A DNA stretch of 64,000 bases from Protula sp. h YS-2021. Its lineage: Eukaryota > Annelida > Polychaeta > Sabellida > Serpulidae. The position numbers and the translations under genes are program-made. The DNA is taken from assembly GCA_949752745.1 (NCBI GenBank), contig OX457033.1:15296156-15360155 (forward strand), read 5' to 3'. Under the pieces are notes generated by a model. It did no database searches. It was not told the DNA's origin and saw nothing but the letters and a program-made list of their open reading frames with translations. Position 1 is the first letter of the stretch, and each line of letters begins with the position of its first letter. Below are positions 1 through 13,000 of this stretch, in pieces.

Positions 1-11
1 GTGATTTGCAG

Positions 12-187
12 TTTTGTTCATCCTAGGTACTACGTCAAGTGAAGCACCCTGTTTAGTCTTGCTATTTATGCACTCCGCTATGGTTATGCCTGCTGCGTTA
101 TTTGCATTCGTCATAGCCTTGCTAGTACGAATCCTAATGAAAGTATTTCCTGTATACAAAACGTTGCAAAAATGCCTTAAAAAATAG
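12..187 (+). CDS. C-terminal exon of an unidentified multi-pass membrane protein (partial gene at left edge)
   Basis: A 3' splice site (gtgatttgcag, 1-11) is followed by 57 open codons ending in TAG at 185-187; the first two bases complete a codon from an exon outside the window. The peptide starts LFILGTTSSEAPC, has one long hydrophobic stretch at about residues 13-41 (MHSAMVMPAALFAF, VIALLV), and ends in a lysine-rich tail (VYKTLQKCLKK). This looks like a last transmembrane helix with a short cytoplasmic tail, as in MFS transporters, but I cannot assign a family. The clean acceptor, absence of stops and strong hydrophobicity support a real exon. It is on the same strand as the downstream SLC22 gene, but in-frame termination and more than 5 kb of intervening non-coding DNA make it a separate gene. 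Confidence 0.55.
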
Positions 188-479
188 TGAAATTCTCAAA
201 TAAATTAAAAAATTCAAAGTAAAGTCGTAAAAGAGCTTTGAAATTCTTAACATTGCCCAATCATTCTATAGTCGAACATTGCAGAACCTTTCAGGTAATA
301 TACGTGTTAAGTAATGCATTTAAATGATTAGCGGAAATGTCAAGAAAAAAGTGAAGCTGAAGCAAGGCTGTCAAGATAACAAATTTTTCTAGAAGAAGGA
401 GGCATCTGGTATTATATGTATTAACATGCGTGCTCAGAGAAAACTCGAAGACAGAGTGTAATTATGAAGCCACGCAATC

Positions 480-606
480 CCAGCAGAGTACCAATTTTGT
501 ACCAAAGAAGGTAATTTTGAATCAGTACTCCACGTTTCCCTCGTTTTTTTTGAAAATCAGCACTCCGCGTTTGTAGGTACTAATAAAATGTCATGGACGC
601 ACACGC
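480..606 (+). repeat. Dispersed 'ACTCCGCGTTT' repeat family, copy A (partial)
   Basis: This copy contains the two diagnostic blocks of the family: 'cagtactccacgtttccc' near 522 and 'cagcactccgcgtttg' near 556. They are followed by a 'gtcatggacgcacacg' end block near 590. The same order of blocks is seen at 37.4-37.7 kb and 44.7-45.0 kb. No coding capacity is visible, so a non-autonomous mobile element is likely. Confidence 0.5.
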
Positions 607-3169
607 TAATGCATTATTCGATAAAGAACCAAGTGTCTCACATATATTGAGAACATTAATCACATCGTTTTGCTGTTGCCCCAATTTGATCTGAAGCCCT
701 ACGTTTCCATTTGAGGTTTTTATTTTCCCACCTGAAGCTCTTCATGTGGTATTTGAGGCCCTCGTTAACTCAGTCCGCGGGCTTCAAATAACATTAAGAC
801 ACATAAAACGATATATTTCGTATATTAGATCATTATGGACCGATTTCAAATTTTAAACATTATTTTGAAGGTCATTGAAACACTTAAACGCCTGAAATTT
901 TATCTGGATAGGAACGTGCTTCACTCGGAATATCTTAGGAACAGATGTCTAGTGCTTCAAGATGATTCCGATGAGTTCGAAGTCTCCAGCTTTTGACATT
1001 CCCAATGATCTATTTTATGTCATCTCCTCTTGTATTGTACACCTTGCGTCATTGAGATATTTCGCTATACGTGTTATCACTTCTGTGCATATGGTCTCAA
1101 TTTTCATTTACCTTGGATAAATGTCTTTTTCAGGAATATAGTATCTCCTCTGCATATCAAAAACTGGATGACCACTTATCTTCTGAAGCTCTATGGTGAC
1201 AGCCGACAACATTGTTACTGTTGGTTCCGGCAACCATGCAGCTAATTGCTCTGACTCTGTGAAAAATAACTCTTCATGATCTCTTTCATCAATAGCCAAA
1301 ATCAGTTCACTTCCGTTTCATTTGAAATATATTGCCCAAAAGCAATTTCTTTCGACATATCTCATTATCTCCAAATAAGGTTTTTTTTAAAATTTACTGC
1401 TATTTAGTGTATAAACAAAGAAAAACAAAAATAATGTTAATATAATTCAATCAACTGATGGTATGCACCATTATTTTGTATTATTTCTTAACACATGGCA
1501 AGTCAGTAACTTGCAAACACTATGTTGAAATTTTCGTGCAGTCCTTTGACTTTTAATCACCATTTTATCACTGCTTGTCCTCTGAACATGCTCAGCTTGA
1601 ATCGCCAAATTCTGGGCATTTTCACTTGATATCATGTTGTGTATGTGGCCTTCTGTTTTCTATTTCATTATGAAAATATGTAAGACAGTGGTGTTAATAA
1701 ATACAGCTCATTTAGCAAAGCTGCAGCCGTTGAAAGTGTTAACACAAAGCCGTTCAAATCATCAGCTACACCGTTGTATTAACTATGTGCTTTATTGCTT
1801 TATTTGCACAGCAGATATGTTGTGTGTAGTAAAATGCTTCTGTTGATTCTATAAGAATTATTCCAAATCTAACTTGGTTAAATTTAAATCGCTTGGTGTG
1901 CATATAAATTATAAACCACATATAATTCTGGTATATTTCGTTACATCTATGAGTAAAAAGTGTAATTTTGCCGTTCATCCTAAAATTGAAGATACAAAAG
2001 TCAGATTATTTATTTGTTATTACAAATACTGAGCAAAAATAGACCGATTTCACGGCTGGTCGATTTTCTTTGTTCGAGCAATTTTGGTTATATCGGAGGG
2101 CATTATCTATAACAATGTACCCATATAAAAGTCGATAAATATGACACATGTTTGGTCAATTTAACCTCTCTCTAATTGTTTTTTGCTTTCTAACTGACGT
2201 TGATTATTTTTACCTTACCCTGTAATGACAGGATTGTATTTCCCGCTGTTAAGCTATAGCTAATTTATATATGCGGTGTTTAAAAATACGTATTCTGTGA
2301 TTGTTTAGGTAAATTGTCTAACTGTTATTATGTGAATACGTTATATCCGAACTGAAGTGCCCAAGACTACACCATCTAGGATAACTTCTATCATTATGTT
2401 ATTTTAATAACTATTAACAATATGGTAATGTATTTTTTAACAATGTGGGAATGTATTTTAAACATATCCATGTTAGAAAGAAAGAAATATATTTGTTTCG
2501 TATTTACTACGAAAGTAACCTAGAATTTGTTTCAATATTGTGTTTCTCGCAATAACTGTTAAAGGATAGAAAGCTAGCGTTATCATTACACAAATTGCAA
2601 ACGAGAATAACTCTTTCAAAAAGCCGTTATAAAAGACATCTATTTGACTAATTAGTACATTTTCATTATTCCAAATAACAAATTCGCAATTATCGGCTTT
2701 CGAAATTTTCAAGGAACCTAAAAGAATTTCTTGGAAGAATATCGAACTTGCACCTAAAATGAAGCATTAGTCCATCCCCCGTTTCAGAAAACTAATGTCA
2801 TTTTAACATTATGACACCACTTACTATTCTTTAAATCAGTGAAACCTCGAACCTGTTCATGCAACCGCTTAATTGGGTCTAACTTAGCCCGTATTGACCA
2901 CACTTATCATGCATAAGCATCATACATGGATTTTGGTTTCTGATGCCAGTGTGATCTGATCCGATTAAGCGGAATGATTTCGGATGCTTAAATATCGTTA
3001 TTTGGTTGAGATTTGCATCCGACGTTATTATCGAAAGATCCATGGATGAGACATTGTGAAGTGACACTATAAGGGACACTGTAAGTACCTGCTGGCCTTG
3101 AAAGAAGCTGTAACTGTTTGTCAATTTCTATTGGTACCTGCATTGACATTTTTTACCAACTTTTGTCTT

Positions 3170-3222
3170 CTGTCTCTCTTTCTCTCTCTTCCTCTCTCTC
3201 TATCTCTTTCTCTGTCTCTCCT
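3170..3222 (+). repeat. CT-rich microsatellite
   Basis: Interrupted (CT)n tract, readable directly in the sequence. Confidence 0.8.
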
Positions 3223-5961
3223 TAAAGCTGCTGACAACTTGGATCTTCACTTGGCATATGTCACACTTCATACCAGCACATATCCTTGACAGAACTTGCA
3301 ATACTTGCTATTATGATTAGCAATATCGATAGTTTTACAACTCAACGTACTCTGTAGAGAACAGCCTTGCCATTCATTTTATTTCGGCACAAATTAGTCT
3401 TGATAATGCGATTCTGTCTTTTAATATATTTAACATCTCGTGAATTTGATTATTATATCTTTTGGTAACGTAACAGTTCCCTCTTAAAATAGCTGCCGAA
3501 ATGATTTGTATTCAAAAAGTCAGCTTACAATTAACCAATGCCATTAAGTGCTTCTGCAGCCAACAGAACTTCTGAAAGTTAATAAGTATCTATTTCACTT
3601 TTATGTTAAAATACATTCTTGCTTAAATTTCCCTTGTGAGGTGTTCAGTTAACTGCACAACTGGCTGCTGCTACCGCCAAAACTGGCGATTTGAGAAAAC
3701 AGAATTTCGTTGATGTTTGTAACTTTGTTCACGAACGCACAGTTTTGAGTGTATTATCAGCTTGGCAAATGTCAAGGTCAATCGAAAATTACAAACTAAG
3801 GTAACAATATAACCAAAGACGGTTTGATATAGAACAGCAATCACATTCATTCAAAGACATTTAATGGCTGCTCATACTTTATTCAAATCACAAAATAACA
3901 GCACATATTTGTGTGGTTCAGAAATTTGCTTCCGAATGTGACATTCTTATACAAAATTTGCAATTCAAATGAAGGTTTATTGTCATTGGTAGGCAACAGC
4001 ACAACATCGCAACATCACACAGAAGAAACTGTCCTCATTTAATTTCAAAGTCAACGCTAGAAGTGAGTCAATAAATTCCATGGGTAATCGTCCGCACTTA
4101 GATGTCATACCACTATGAGTCAGCGGATAAGCATGAATTTTCGTAACGTCATGCCAGGATACAACATTTGTTTTTCGTGGATATCAGGTTTGAAGGAACA
4201 AAGGCAATGCAGTGTTTTAAAAACATGTTATGACATACTTGATGTCGTATTATAATAACCGTATTGAGTATTGAGGTAGGATTGATCAGTAGCATAGCAG
4301 TAGGATTCGTTTTATTCACAATGCTTAATGCTAGTGCCGAAATTAAGTTCATCACCCACAAGAATTGAATAATTGTCATTAACGAGAACAATTAAAGCAA
4401 CAGCAAAAACAACAATAACAACTACATAATTGTTATTACTTCAATAAGACACTTATTTACATAATTTAATTTGAAGAATCAATAAGACATATATTTAAAG
4501 ATTTGAATTTAAAGAATCAATAAGACACATATTTAAAGAACTGAAAGAACTGAGTGGATTCATAGTCATTCAACAATTAATATGCTGCTCCATACCGTAT
4601 ACAGTAGTATTTGGTTTATCGAACAATGTTGGGATTGATGAAATCGGAACAGTAAGGTGTCACCATTATAGAAATTCTACTGCATTGGCTTAATTTTTTC
4701 GTTGTAGGAAATAAAATTAACGCTAAATATATTATTTTAATGCCAGAAGCAGTTTTTTAATCTGGTTTTTTCTGACTTCTTTACCTGTATAATCTTCTGG
4801 ACTTGATAATTTGGTTATTTTCCTTTCTTCTTACGATGATGTATTTCCTGACTTGCTTTCCTAACTTGAAAGGAAATTCTATTTGAATTATTTTAGTGGC
4901 TGGACTGATTTACCTGACTTATTTTCTTGAAACCTACTTCTATGACATTTTGGATTGTCCTTTTAAATATAATATATTAAGGGCAATGTTATATACACCG
5001 AACGCCCTTTTTAAAATTGCCCTAGGAATAGTTTTAATCTTGCTGAACAAAAAAATACACTCGTATAAAACTATAATGATTTTCTCGTATTTATTTTTTT
5101 TTGAATTTGTGTTCATTGTGACCGAATCACAAAACTCTGGACTGAATGTATAAACTGATATATTTTATAGTTGTTGGTTTTGTTAGTTTTATGTTCCTGA
5201 TCAAAACATTAACTCATGGTATTACTTGCTTTTAGTTTTTGATTAAGCATGTTCTTCAGTTTGTCTCTCTAACGATATTCATGTGCTCACGAAGCCCGAA
5301 TTGATAACATTTGTATGGTTACCATTGCACAGAAATCAGATATTTCTCTTGCGATATCTTCTTTACGTCATCATATAAAAAGAGACAAAGAGAAGTCATA
5401 AGTCAGTGGTAAACCGATAACCTACTGGGTCGAATTTTACTATTATTTTGCTCGAATAAGTCAGGTTCCTGCTCTTACCTCATTAAGTTAGGTTTGTGAT
5501 GTATGGGATAAATGGAATAAATATCCTGAATTAGGGAGTTTTCAGTATTAAATAGATATATGGGGGCCAAGATTTTACTGCATGCAATTTGACTGGTGTT
5601 ATTTTTAGCGATTTTGCAAAAAGATTTGTAAAAGTAGGGCATTTTTTCAAGCAGGACCTATGGGGCCTGTGTAAAGTGGGTGGCAACTCCGCAACACCCC
5701 TTCTTTTGTGCGTTCGTGACTATTGACTATAAGAATGAATAAAAAAAATGGTTTTGAATAACAATTCTTATTTTGAATGAAACAGTGTGCGTCATCACTT
5801 CATAACAGTTCCTTCATTTTAAGGAGAGATTAACGCTTTGCTATTACTTTCGAACCACTTAAGAAACCCCTTTTCAGATGTAGGTATGTAAGCAACATAG
5901 GAAAAGGACGTTTATTTTTGTCTACATTTTGTCTGTTTGCTCAATATTTCTCACGTTTCAA

Positions 5962-6252
5962 ATGGATTTTGACCATATTCTTGAGAAAATAGGTCCGTTT
6001 GGACCATACCAGTGGTATAACTTGGTTCTACAAGGTATTCCTGCAGTTATATTTGGAGCAAATTTTTTAGCTTCAATATTTTTATCGGGTCTTCCAAACT
6101 TCAAATGCAAGCATCAGATTGAAGAAAATATAACACAATTCTTCGATGGCGATGGGATTTGTGCTAACAATATGGATAATATTACCGAAGAGGTTGAATG
6201 CACAGAATATACCTACAGCAATGTTCCGTTTGGAAATACGGCTGCCACCGAG
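5962..6252 (+). CDS. SLC22-type transporter, exon 1 (TM1 and first extracellular loop)
   Basis: 97 codons, phase 0, donor gtaaag at 6253. The exon starts MDFDHILEKIGPFG; TM1 is at about residues 18-41. The following loop has three cysteines (FKC, GIC, EVEC) and two NIT N-glycosylation sequons. A fourth loop cysteine comes from exon 2. The loop is about 60 residues, against about 110 in typical family members. Confidence 0.9.
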
Positions 6253-9200
6253 GTAAAGAATAGTGTTATTGAGTATACAAACATATGATGAGTAGGTACT
6301 TTAATAGTGCTAAGTCTTTACTTTATAACTGCTAAATAGGCATTTGATGTAAAAGAACTGCACAACGCAACAGTTTTCGGCTTAATTTCTATATCATGTT
6401 TTATAATCATGTTACATAATATATATTCATGTTTTAGCAAATTCTTTACTCTGTTGCCCACCATGTGTCATAGCTAATAATCATATAGAAATCTTAAATT
6501 ACGCTATCAAAATGACTGTGCATACTCATATAAACCTCTTTTTGTTATCTTTTAGAAAATAACTATAAGGCAAAATACATATTACAAAAGCATTAAATAA
6601 AGGATTTAAATATTTCCAACCGCGCAGAGGAAATTAAATGCTAACTGTTACCCAAATGGTAGTAATTAAAATTAGTTGCAAAATGACATCAGATTTCATC
6701 TAAAATTGTGAAGTTCTTTAACAAAATAGCGGTAAAGGTATAAAACAGGACAAATACATTTATCTACGTGTAAACAGTTAGTTCCTTGGTGTTATCCCAT
6801 GACCACTTAGAAAAATCTAAAGGACTTAAAAGTAAAATGTGAAGTGACCTTCTAATAGGCGCAGTGCTGACAATAATGTATTTAATGTGTATCTTACGTA
6901 ACATTTGAATTGCTCTATTATTTAACAAATGTTTCATCGATTGTTAAAGACACTTATAACAAGTCATATTCAAAGCTGTGTTGGTGGCACTCTTCCTTGG
7001 TATTGAACCTATGACACCAGTCCTTGATGTTAAACAGTACGTAATAACATTCACCCACCCTTGAGACTTGTTGTTTATATTGAGCTTTCTACCTATGACA
7101 CCAGTTCTTGAAGTTAAGTAGCCAACATGTTGCAACGATAATTGGCATTAAACATCCTACCTTCACAAATCCTCTATAGTGAGCATTTAATCCGTAATAT
7201 TCGTAATTAGCATTGAGCACTTGGAACACTACTACTGATCCTTGATATTAAACATTCCAACCATGACAAGGATCGGGGATATTAAACATCCAATTTTGAC
7301 ACTGGTCACTGACAACAAGCAACATTCCTCTGTCTCCATGTTGGCAACGCTAACTGAGTACTTATCACTTTTACCAGACTATATCACTCAACATGTTTCG
7401 TTTTGTTTTGTTATGCTTTAGTGGGATCTGGTTTGCGGCAGGGAATGGCTTATCGCGCTGACACAATCAACGTTTATGTTTGGCTTCCTCATAGGTAGCA
7501 TCGGCTTTGGAAATGCGGCAGATATGTGAGAGGATTTTTGTTTTTTGTCTCTATCTGAAAATAAGTAAGGTTTTCATCTTTGAAATTTAGTAATAAAGGG
7601 GCAGTTCTGCAAATAGGATCATTTCATAATGATACCATTTTTTGTGGATTGTTCTAGATGTGTTCTTTTTAATAACCTTATAGACAGTATCATACTCAAA
7701 ATTTGGCTATTTCAGTTCAGTCCAACTGATGTCCGGGGTTCTACTCTACTTAGTTTCTACAGGTCATTGATCACTGCGCAAAACAGTATTTTGTCAGTAA
7801 ACCGTATCATATACCCTTGATTATTGATAGCTAACGCCACTTTGCATCATTGGTGATTGATAGATCATAGATCGCTAGATCGAACTATGAATTACGAAAC
7901 ATAGCATTCAAACAAAGTTTGAACAACATTCGTACTGTTGCTAACAAAACAGTGCATTTTTTCTGAAAATGTGATATTTTTCCCTAAATTTTAAAATATC
8001 TTCTGTTTTATATTTTTATTTCTTCAACTCGTGATGCTGCACTTTAACTATATAATGAAGAACAAAGAGTATCACTAGTGTTTCTAAGTAAACTACAATA
8101 TATAAATAGTAATCTCCAATGAACTACAGAAAATATGATCGGTCATTGACTAGCAGACTACGACCGTTGTTCATGTAATGTGCATAAATATTCTTAGACT
8201 TTAAAACTAATTAGATATAGTTTATATGCTAAATGTCACTAAACATTTTGATCTATTTAATTTAATGTTTAAAAAACTGCAATAAAATATTTCAAGATTT
8301 AGTGATCTCTTTAGTCCAAAAACATCAATCTATTAAAAATCTTAATTAATATTTTAAATTGCTTTGACTCAAAACAATTTTATGTTAGGTATTTTCTAAA
8401 CAGCAACCACTTGTTTTAGATTTGGTAGAAAGTTGACGTACTGCATTTCGCTGATGCTAATTGTAGTAAGTGGTAGTGCCGCAGCCTTTATGCCTACCTA
8501 TTGGTCTTTCATACTTTTACGTCTACTGATGGGAAGTATGGTTGGTGGTGCATTCACAACAGGCTTTGTTATGAGTAAGTGACATGTCAGTATAAATATC
8601 GCCTCTTTTAAACTACATACATATTCTAATTTTATAATACCAATGCTAGCAATGATAATGCAGCAAAATAAATAAAATCAATGTCTGCCGTAACTGCGTC
8701 AGTAAACACACATACATACACACACAAAAAACACACGAACACACACAAGTGCTGTCGTACTTTTGGACTGCTTTTAGATTTGGCACAGTTCCAAATTTGT
8801 TTTTGTGCAAAAAACAATTGTATGGCCCCACTACTTGAATATTATGTAAGGATAACATGCGAGATCAAGTCAGTGTGATGTTTGCACTCTGACAAAATCC
8901 ATATGCTCCCGCCAATATAGGATATAGGATATAGGATATTTTCTCTGCCAATGCAATCATAAAGAACAACTTAGCGGCAGTCAAAGTATGTTCTGCCCAC
9001 AAACCTGAACTGTCACAAAATATCACACTTGAATATACCATTTTTGTTTATACCAGTTTTCCTGTAGGTTTTAATTCAAGAGAATTTTAAAATAACATTG
9101 CACATGTCTTTTTCCAAGTTACTTCACAGTCAAAAGCAGTTGAGGATTTTTATTAACCTGAAAAAATGGTTCATCTGAGCCATTGAGGAGAATCTGTTTT

Positions 9201-9852
9201 TATTTCGGAGATATTAGAAAAAATTATATGTCTACAAAGAAAGAGTGGCAAAATGTGTCTCTGCCTAGAGACATTTTCGTTACCACGGGAAGTTTCCTTC
9301 AGCTAATTTGATGAATAGCTTATACGTTGTTATGGATACATATCTTACACATGAGGAGTGATAGATGTACTCATGTATAAGATAAGTTTTCGTCTTCTGA
9401 TCTCTAGCTTCGCTAGTGAGATTCAGACTAACGTTATAGGACTAAAAGAATGTGACATTAGCTAAGTCTTTCCAACAAGACTTTTTTGGTTTTCGGTAAA
9501 AAATGTGAAAACATAATGTCTTTCATCTTCAGATGGTTACATATGGTGGATCCTTTCCAAGTGTACACAAATCAGATAGCAGCCAATCTCCAGAAACTAA
9601 ATATATTATCAAATAAATAAATGATACAGAAAATTCAAGTGCTTATTTTTATTTTCCAAGTTTGGATATAAATATAGCAAACATTACCTATGTGATTTTC
9701 TTTAGTTTTCTTAATATCATTTTAAGTGATACTCTGTGAATTGATATTATGGATAAATGGATTGTAAGGCGCTTAGGTGCAAACGCTAAATAAGCCCCAT
9801 ATAAATGCCACAATAATGATGTTGTTGTTGTTGTTGTTGTTGCTGTTGCTGT

Positions 9853-9897
<45 letters not shown>

Positions 9898-9906
9898 CGA
9901 TGATGG

Positions 9907-10003
<97 letters not shown>

Positions 10004-13000
10004 TCTTCAGCTATGGAGATTACAGGCACAGAACATAGGATGAAATCCGGACTGTTGTACCAGAGTTGGGTGTCACTTGGTATTCTTGCGCTGGTACTTG
10101 CTGCGTACATTGTTCGCAATTACGTGTTCCTACAGCTCTTTCTTAGTTCTTCTTGTGTGCTGTTTTTACCATATTGGTGGTAAGTGAATTGTTACGCTTT
10201 CAATTTACAAACAAAACAGTTACATTGCCACTTAAGGGACATGCATTTATATATTTCTGTTTGACTTCATAGTATGTGTGATCCGTTTGGCAAAGAGTTG
10301 TACATAGGCGTGTTATGTTTGTTCTGTATCTCGTTGAGCTCGTAAAAATAGTTCATAAAAGCGTTAGGTGGTATATTTTATTCATAAGATATAGTATGTG
10401 ACCATTTCTGATTGTTTCCTAGCAACATCTCACACAATTTTCTGTCGACTGATTAGAAACTTGAAAATATAAATCATTTGAAGTATTTTCGGGCTGATTT
10501 TGGGAGATAAAATGCAAACAACTGTCAACAAAGTGTTCAAGATTCGCTCGTTCCTGGTAATTAGACGGTAAAAACAACACTCGTGACTCATTTCATATAT
10601 CACGCATATATAGTTTTTTCGTTTTATTTTTAGGTTGATTGCTGAGTCACCTCGCTGGCAGATGGTACAAGGTCGGACGAATGAAGCCATTAGAGAGATC
10701 AAAAGAGCGGCCTGTATGAACAAAAAAGCTTTGCCAGAATGTCTTGAGATTGACAACACTCTGGTATTCAAATAGGATTGCTAAAAGACCAGCATTCTGA
10801 CACAATGACCACGATATGATTCTTTCTTAGGAGTACTAAAAAGCAACACTGTTACAGAATAACCACTCAAATAAAAGTACTCAAAACATTGTAGTTACCC
10901 ATACAATGAATATTCTGGCCTCCGTCAGTGTTTTGAAATACAGTAGGTTATATAAGCAATATAGCAAATTGTTTTTAGAAAAGAAAAATTATAAATCTAA
11001 TAGCCGATATGCACGAGCTCTGTAACATCTTGGACCACTGTGGCGTGTTATATTTGGCACTGATTTAGCTTACGGAAATTATTGTGTAGCCAAATTATTA
11101 TTATTCAGCCTATGACAAAGTCAAAAGGGCTTCAGGGGTATAACCGCTTAATGTTGCTTTTGCAGAAGTCAGATGTCAAGCAAGAGAAAAAAGCTATACA
11201 GACCTACACATTGGTAGATTTAGTGAGGACACCAAACATGCGGCGAAAAACGATATTGTCTTCCTTAATTTGGTGAGTGTCAAATAGTCCTGTGTAAGAC
11301 AACATGCATGTTATCATCCCCAACAGGTTGCGTCACCTAATCATACGATGGCAACATGATATACATCTCCATCTACTTATAAGTTGGTTGCATCATAGAC
11401 ATAGACTCATAATCAGCTAAAACAGATAGAATAACACAGTGATTGGTCGATTTCAACAAATACTGCAATACCTAAAAAGAACAATATGCATCATTGTTAC
11501 CTTAAAACACAAGTTTATGACAACTTAAGGTACGGAAAAGAGGGACAGGGGACAGTTGTCATCAAAACCCCACAACAACTTTTGCGATTATATATGTATA
11601 TGGGAACACCATGAGTTAATATTTTACATGGACATCAGCGCATCCTTGTGTATTCTAAGGGTTTTTAAGGCATCTGAAGGCAAGCACAATGGAGGCTCAT
11701 TTGACTCATGATGAGCGCTAGCTGCAGAGAAAGTGTCTGTTTAATTTTGAGAACTATAATTGATGGCATAGGGAATTATATCGCACGAATAAGTTGTGGG
11801 GTGTGTGTCTGTTCTAATGAGACATAGTCTGTTGGGGTTTTAAGTGGATTAAGCATCGAACATCTCCTTAAAAAGCTTAATAATTTTCATAAGGTGAGAT
11901 ATTGGATAATCAATTATTTTTGTTTACCATTAACACTTTCAAGTTAGACATCTATTATAAGACATCACATATGTTGTGGGGACACCCCAGTAAAATTTAA
12001 CAACAAATCTATGGAATGCCAGTTTTACATTTATTAGACAATTATTGATATCAAAAATTAATTTCATATCAAGAATTACTTTTTGATCCCAGCATTTTTT
12101 ATTTGGTATCAAAGTGTTTTTTTGCTATCTGTAACTATATTTTTTGATATCACCAAGCGTGTTTTACCTCAAAAATTGATATCAATTAATACTTAGAGAG
12201 ATGCTTAGTGAAATCTTTGATAGCAAAATCTCAGTTTTGAGCCCAATAATATATTTTGTTTTTGTGGATATCAAAAATTTATTTGAGAGAATTTTTCAGA
12301 ATGAGGCATTTTTAATTGATATTTTGAAAACTGTAAATATTTTTTTATCTCAAAAGTTAATTTCCGATATTATAACGTTTGTCTATTATTATATCTAATA
12401 TTCATAAGCAAACATTTATGAATGAAATGATGACTGGCCCCTGTGTACAGAATCTACCTTTTAATTTTAACTGCACAAATGGAGCAATTCTTGAGCTCAA
12501 AAACTGTGTTGTTATTATTGAGATCAATAATTCAATTTTGCATCTTCAAAATTAAATTGACGATTTGTTAAATTTTGTCTAAATGTGTGCCTTCCTTCAG
12601 ATTTTTACTTAGAGAAAATTGATATTTTTATCTCAAAAATGCGTTTTTCTCTTCTCAAATAGAATTGTTGAGAGAAAAATATAAATTCATGAAAGCTATC
12701 ATTTACTGATATCTTTATTCACATTTTGATGTCAAAGATTACCATTAAATATTAAAATGAATTCCATACAAATCTACAATGTGCAAACACATAAAAACAT
12801 ACCAGTCTTTCTGATCTTTATGCATTTTGCACTATTTTCTGAAACACACTGACAAATACTGAAAATAACAATATTTTCAACGAGGATGCGAAAGAGAGCA
12901 TGCTGTACAGTTTTCCTAACACCTGACAAATTTTTTTGAACTGCTAGGCTGTACTTTGACCATGTCATAACGACCGATGCTCAATTTCACACAAACAGAG

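Larger units (their letters stand above)
188..5961. other. Intergenic region
   Basis: No gene could be supported here. It holds one copy of the dispersed 'CTCCGCGTTT' repeat (about 480-606), a CT-rich stretch at 3170-3222 and otherwise AT-rich unique-looking sequence. A 63-codon open stretch on the minus strand at 1108-1299 has a protein-like composition and is followed by a possible donor, but it has no convincing acceptor and no recognisable family. The promoter of the SLC22 gene should lie upstream of 5962; I see no clear core element. Confidence 0.6.

Noticed and set aside
9688..10119. 143-codon poly-Ser frame (-) and 88-codon poly-Met frame (+)
   Set aside because: Both are produced by the (GAT)n array and overlap a well-supported SLC22 exon.
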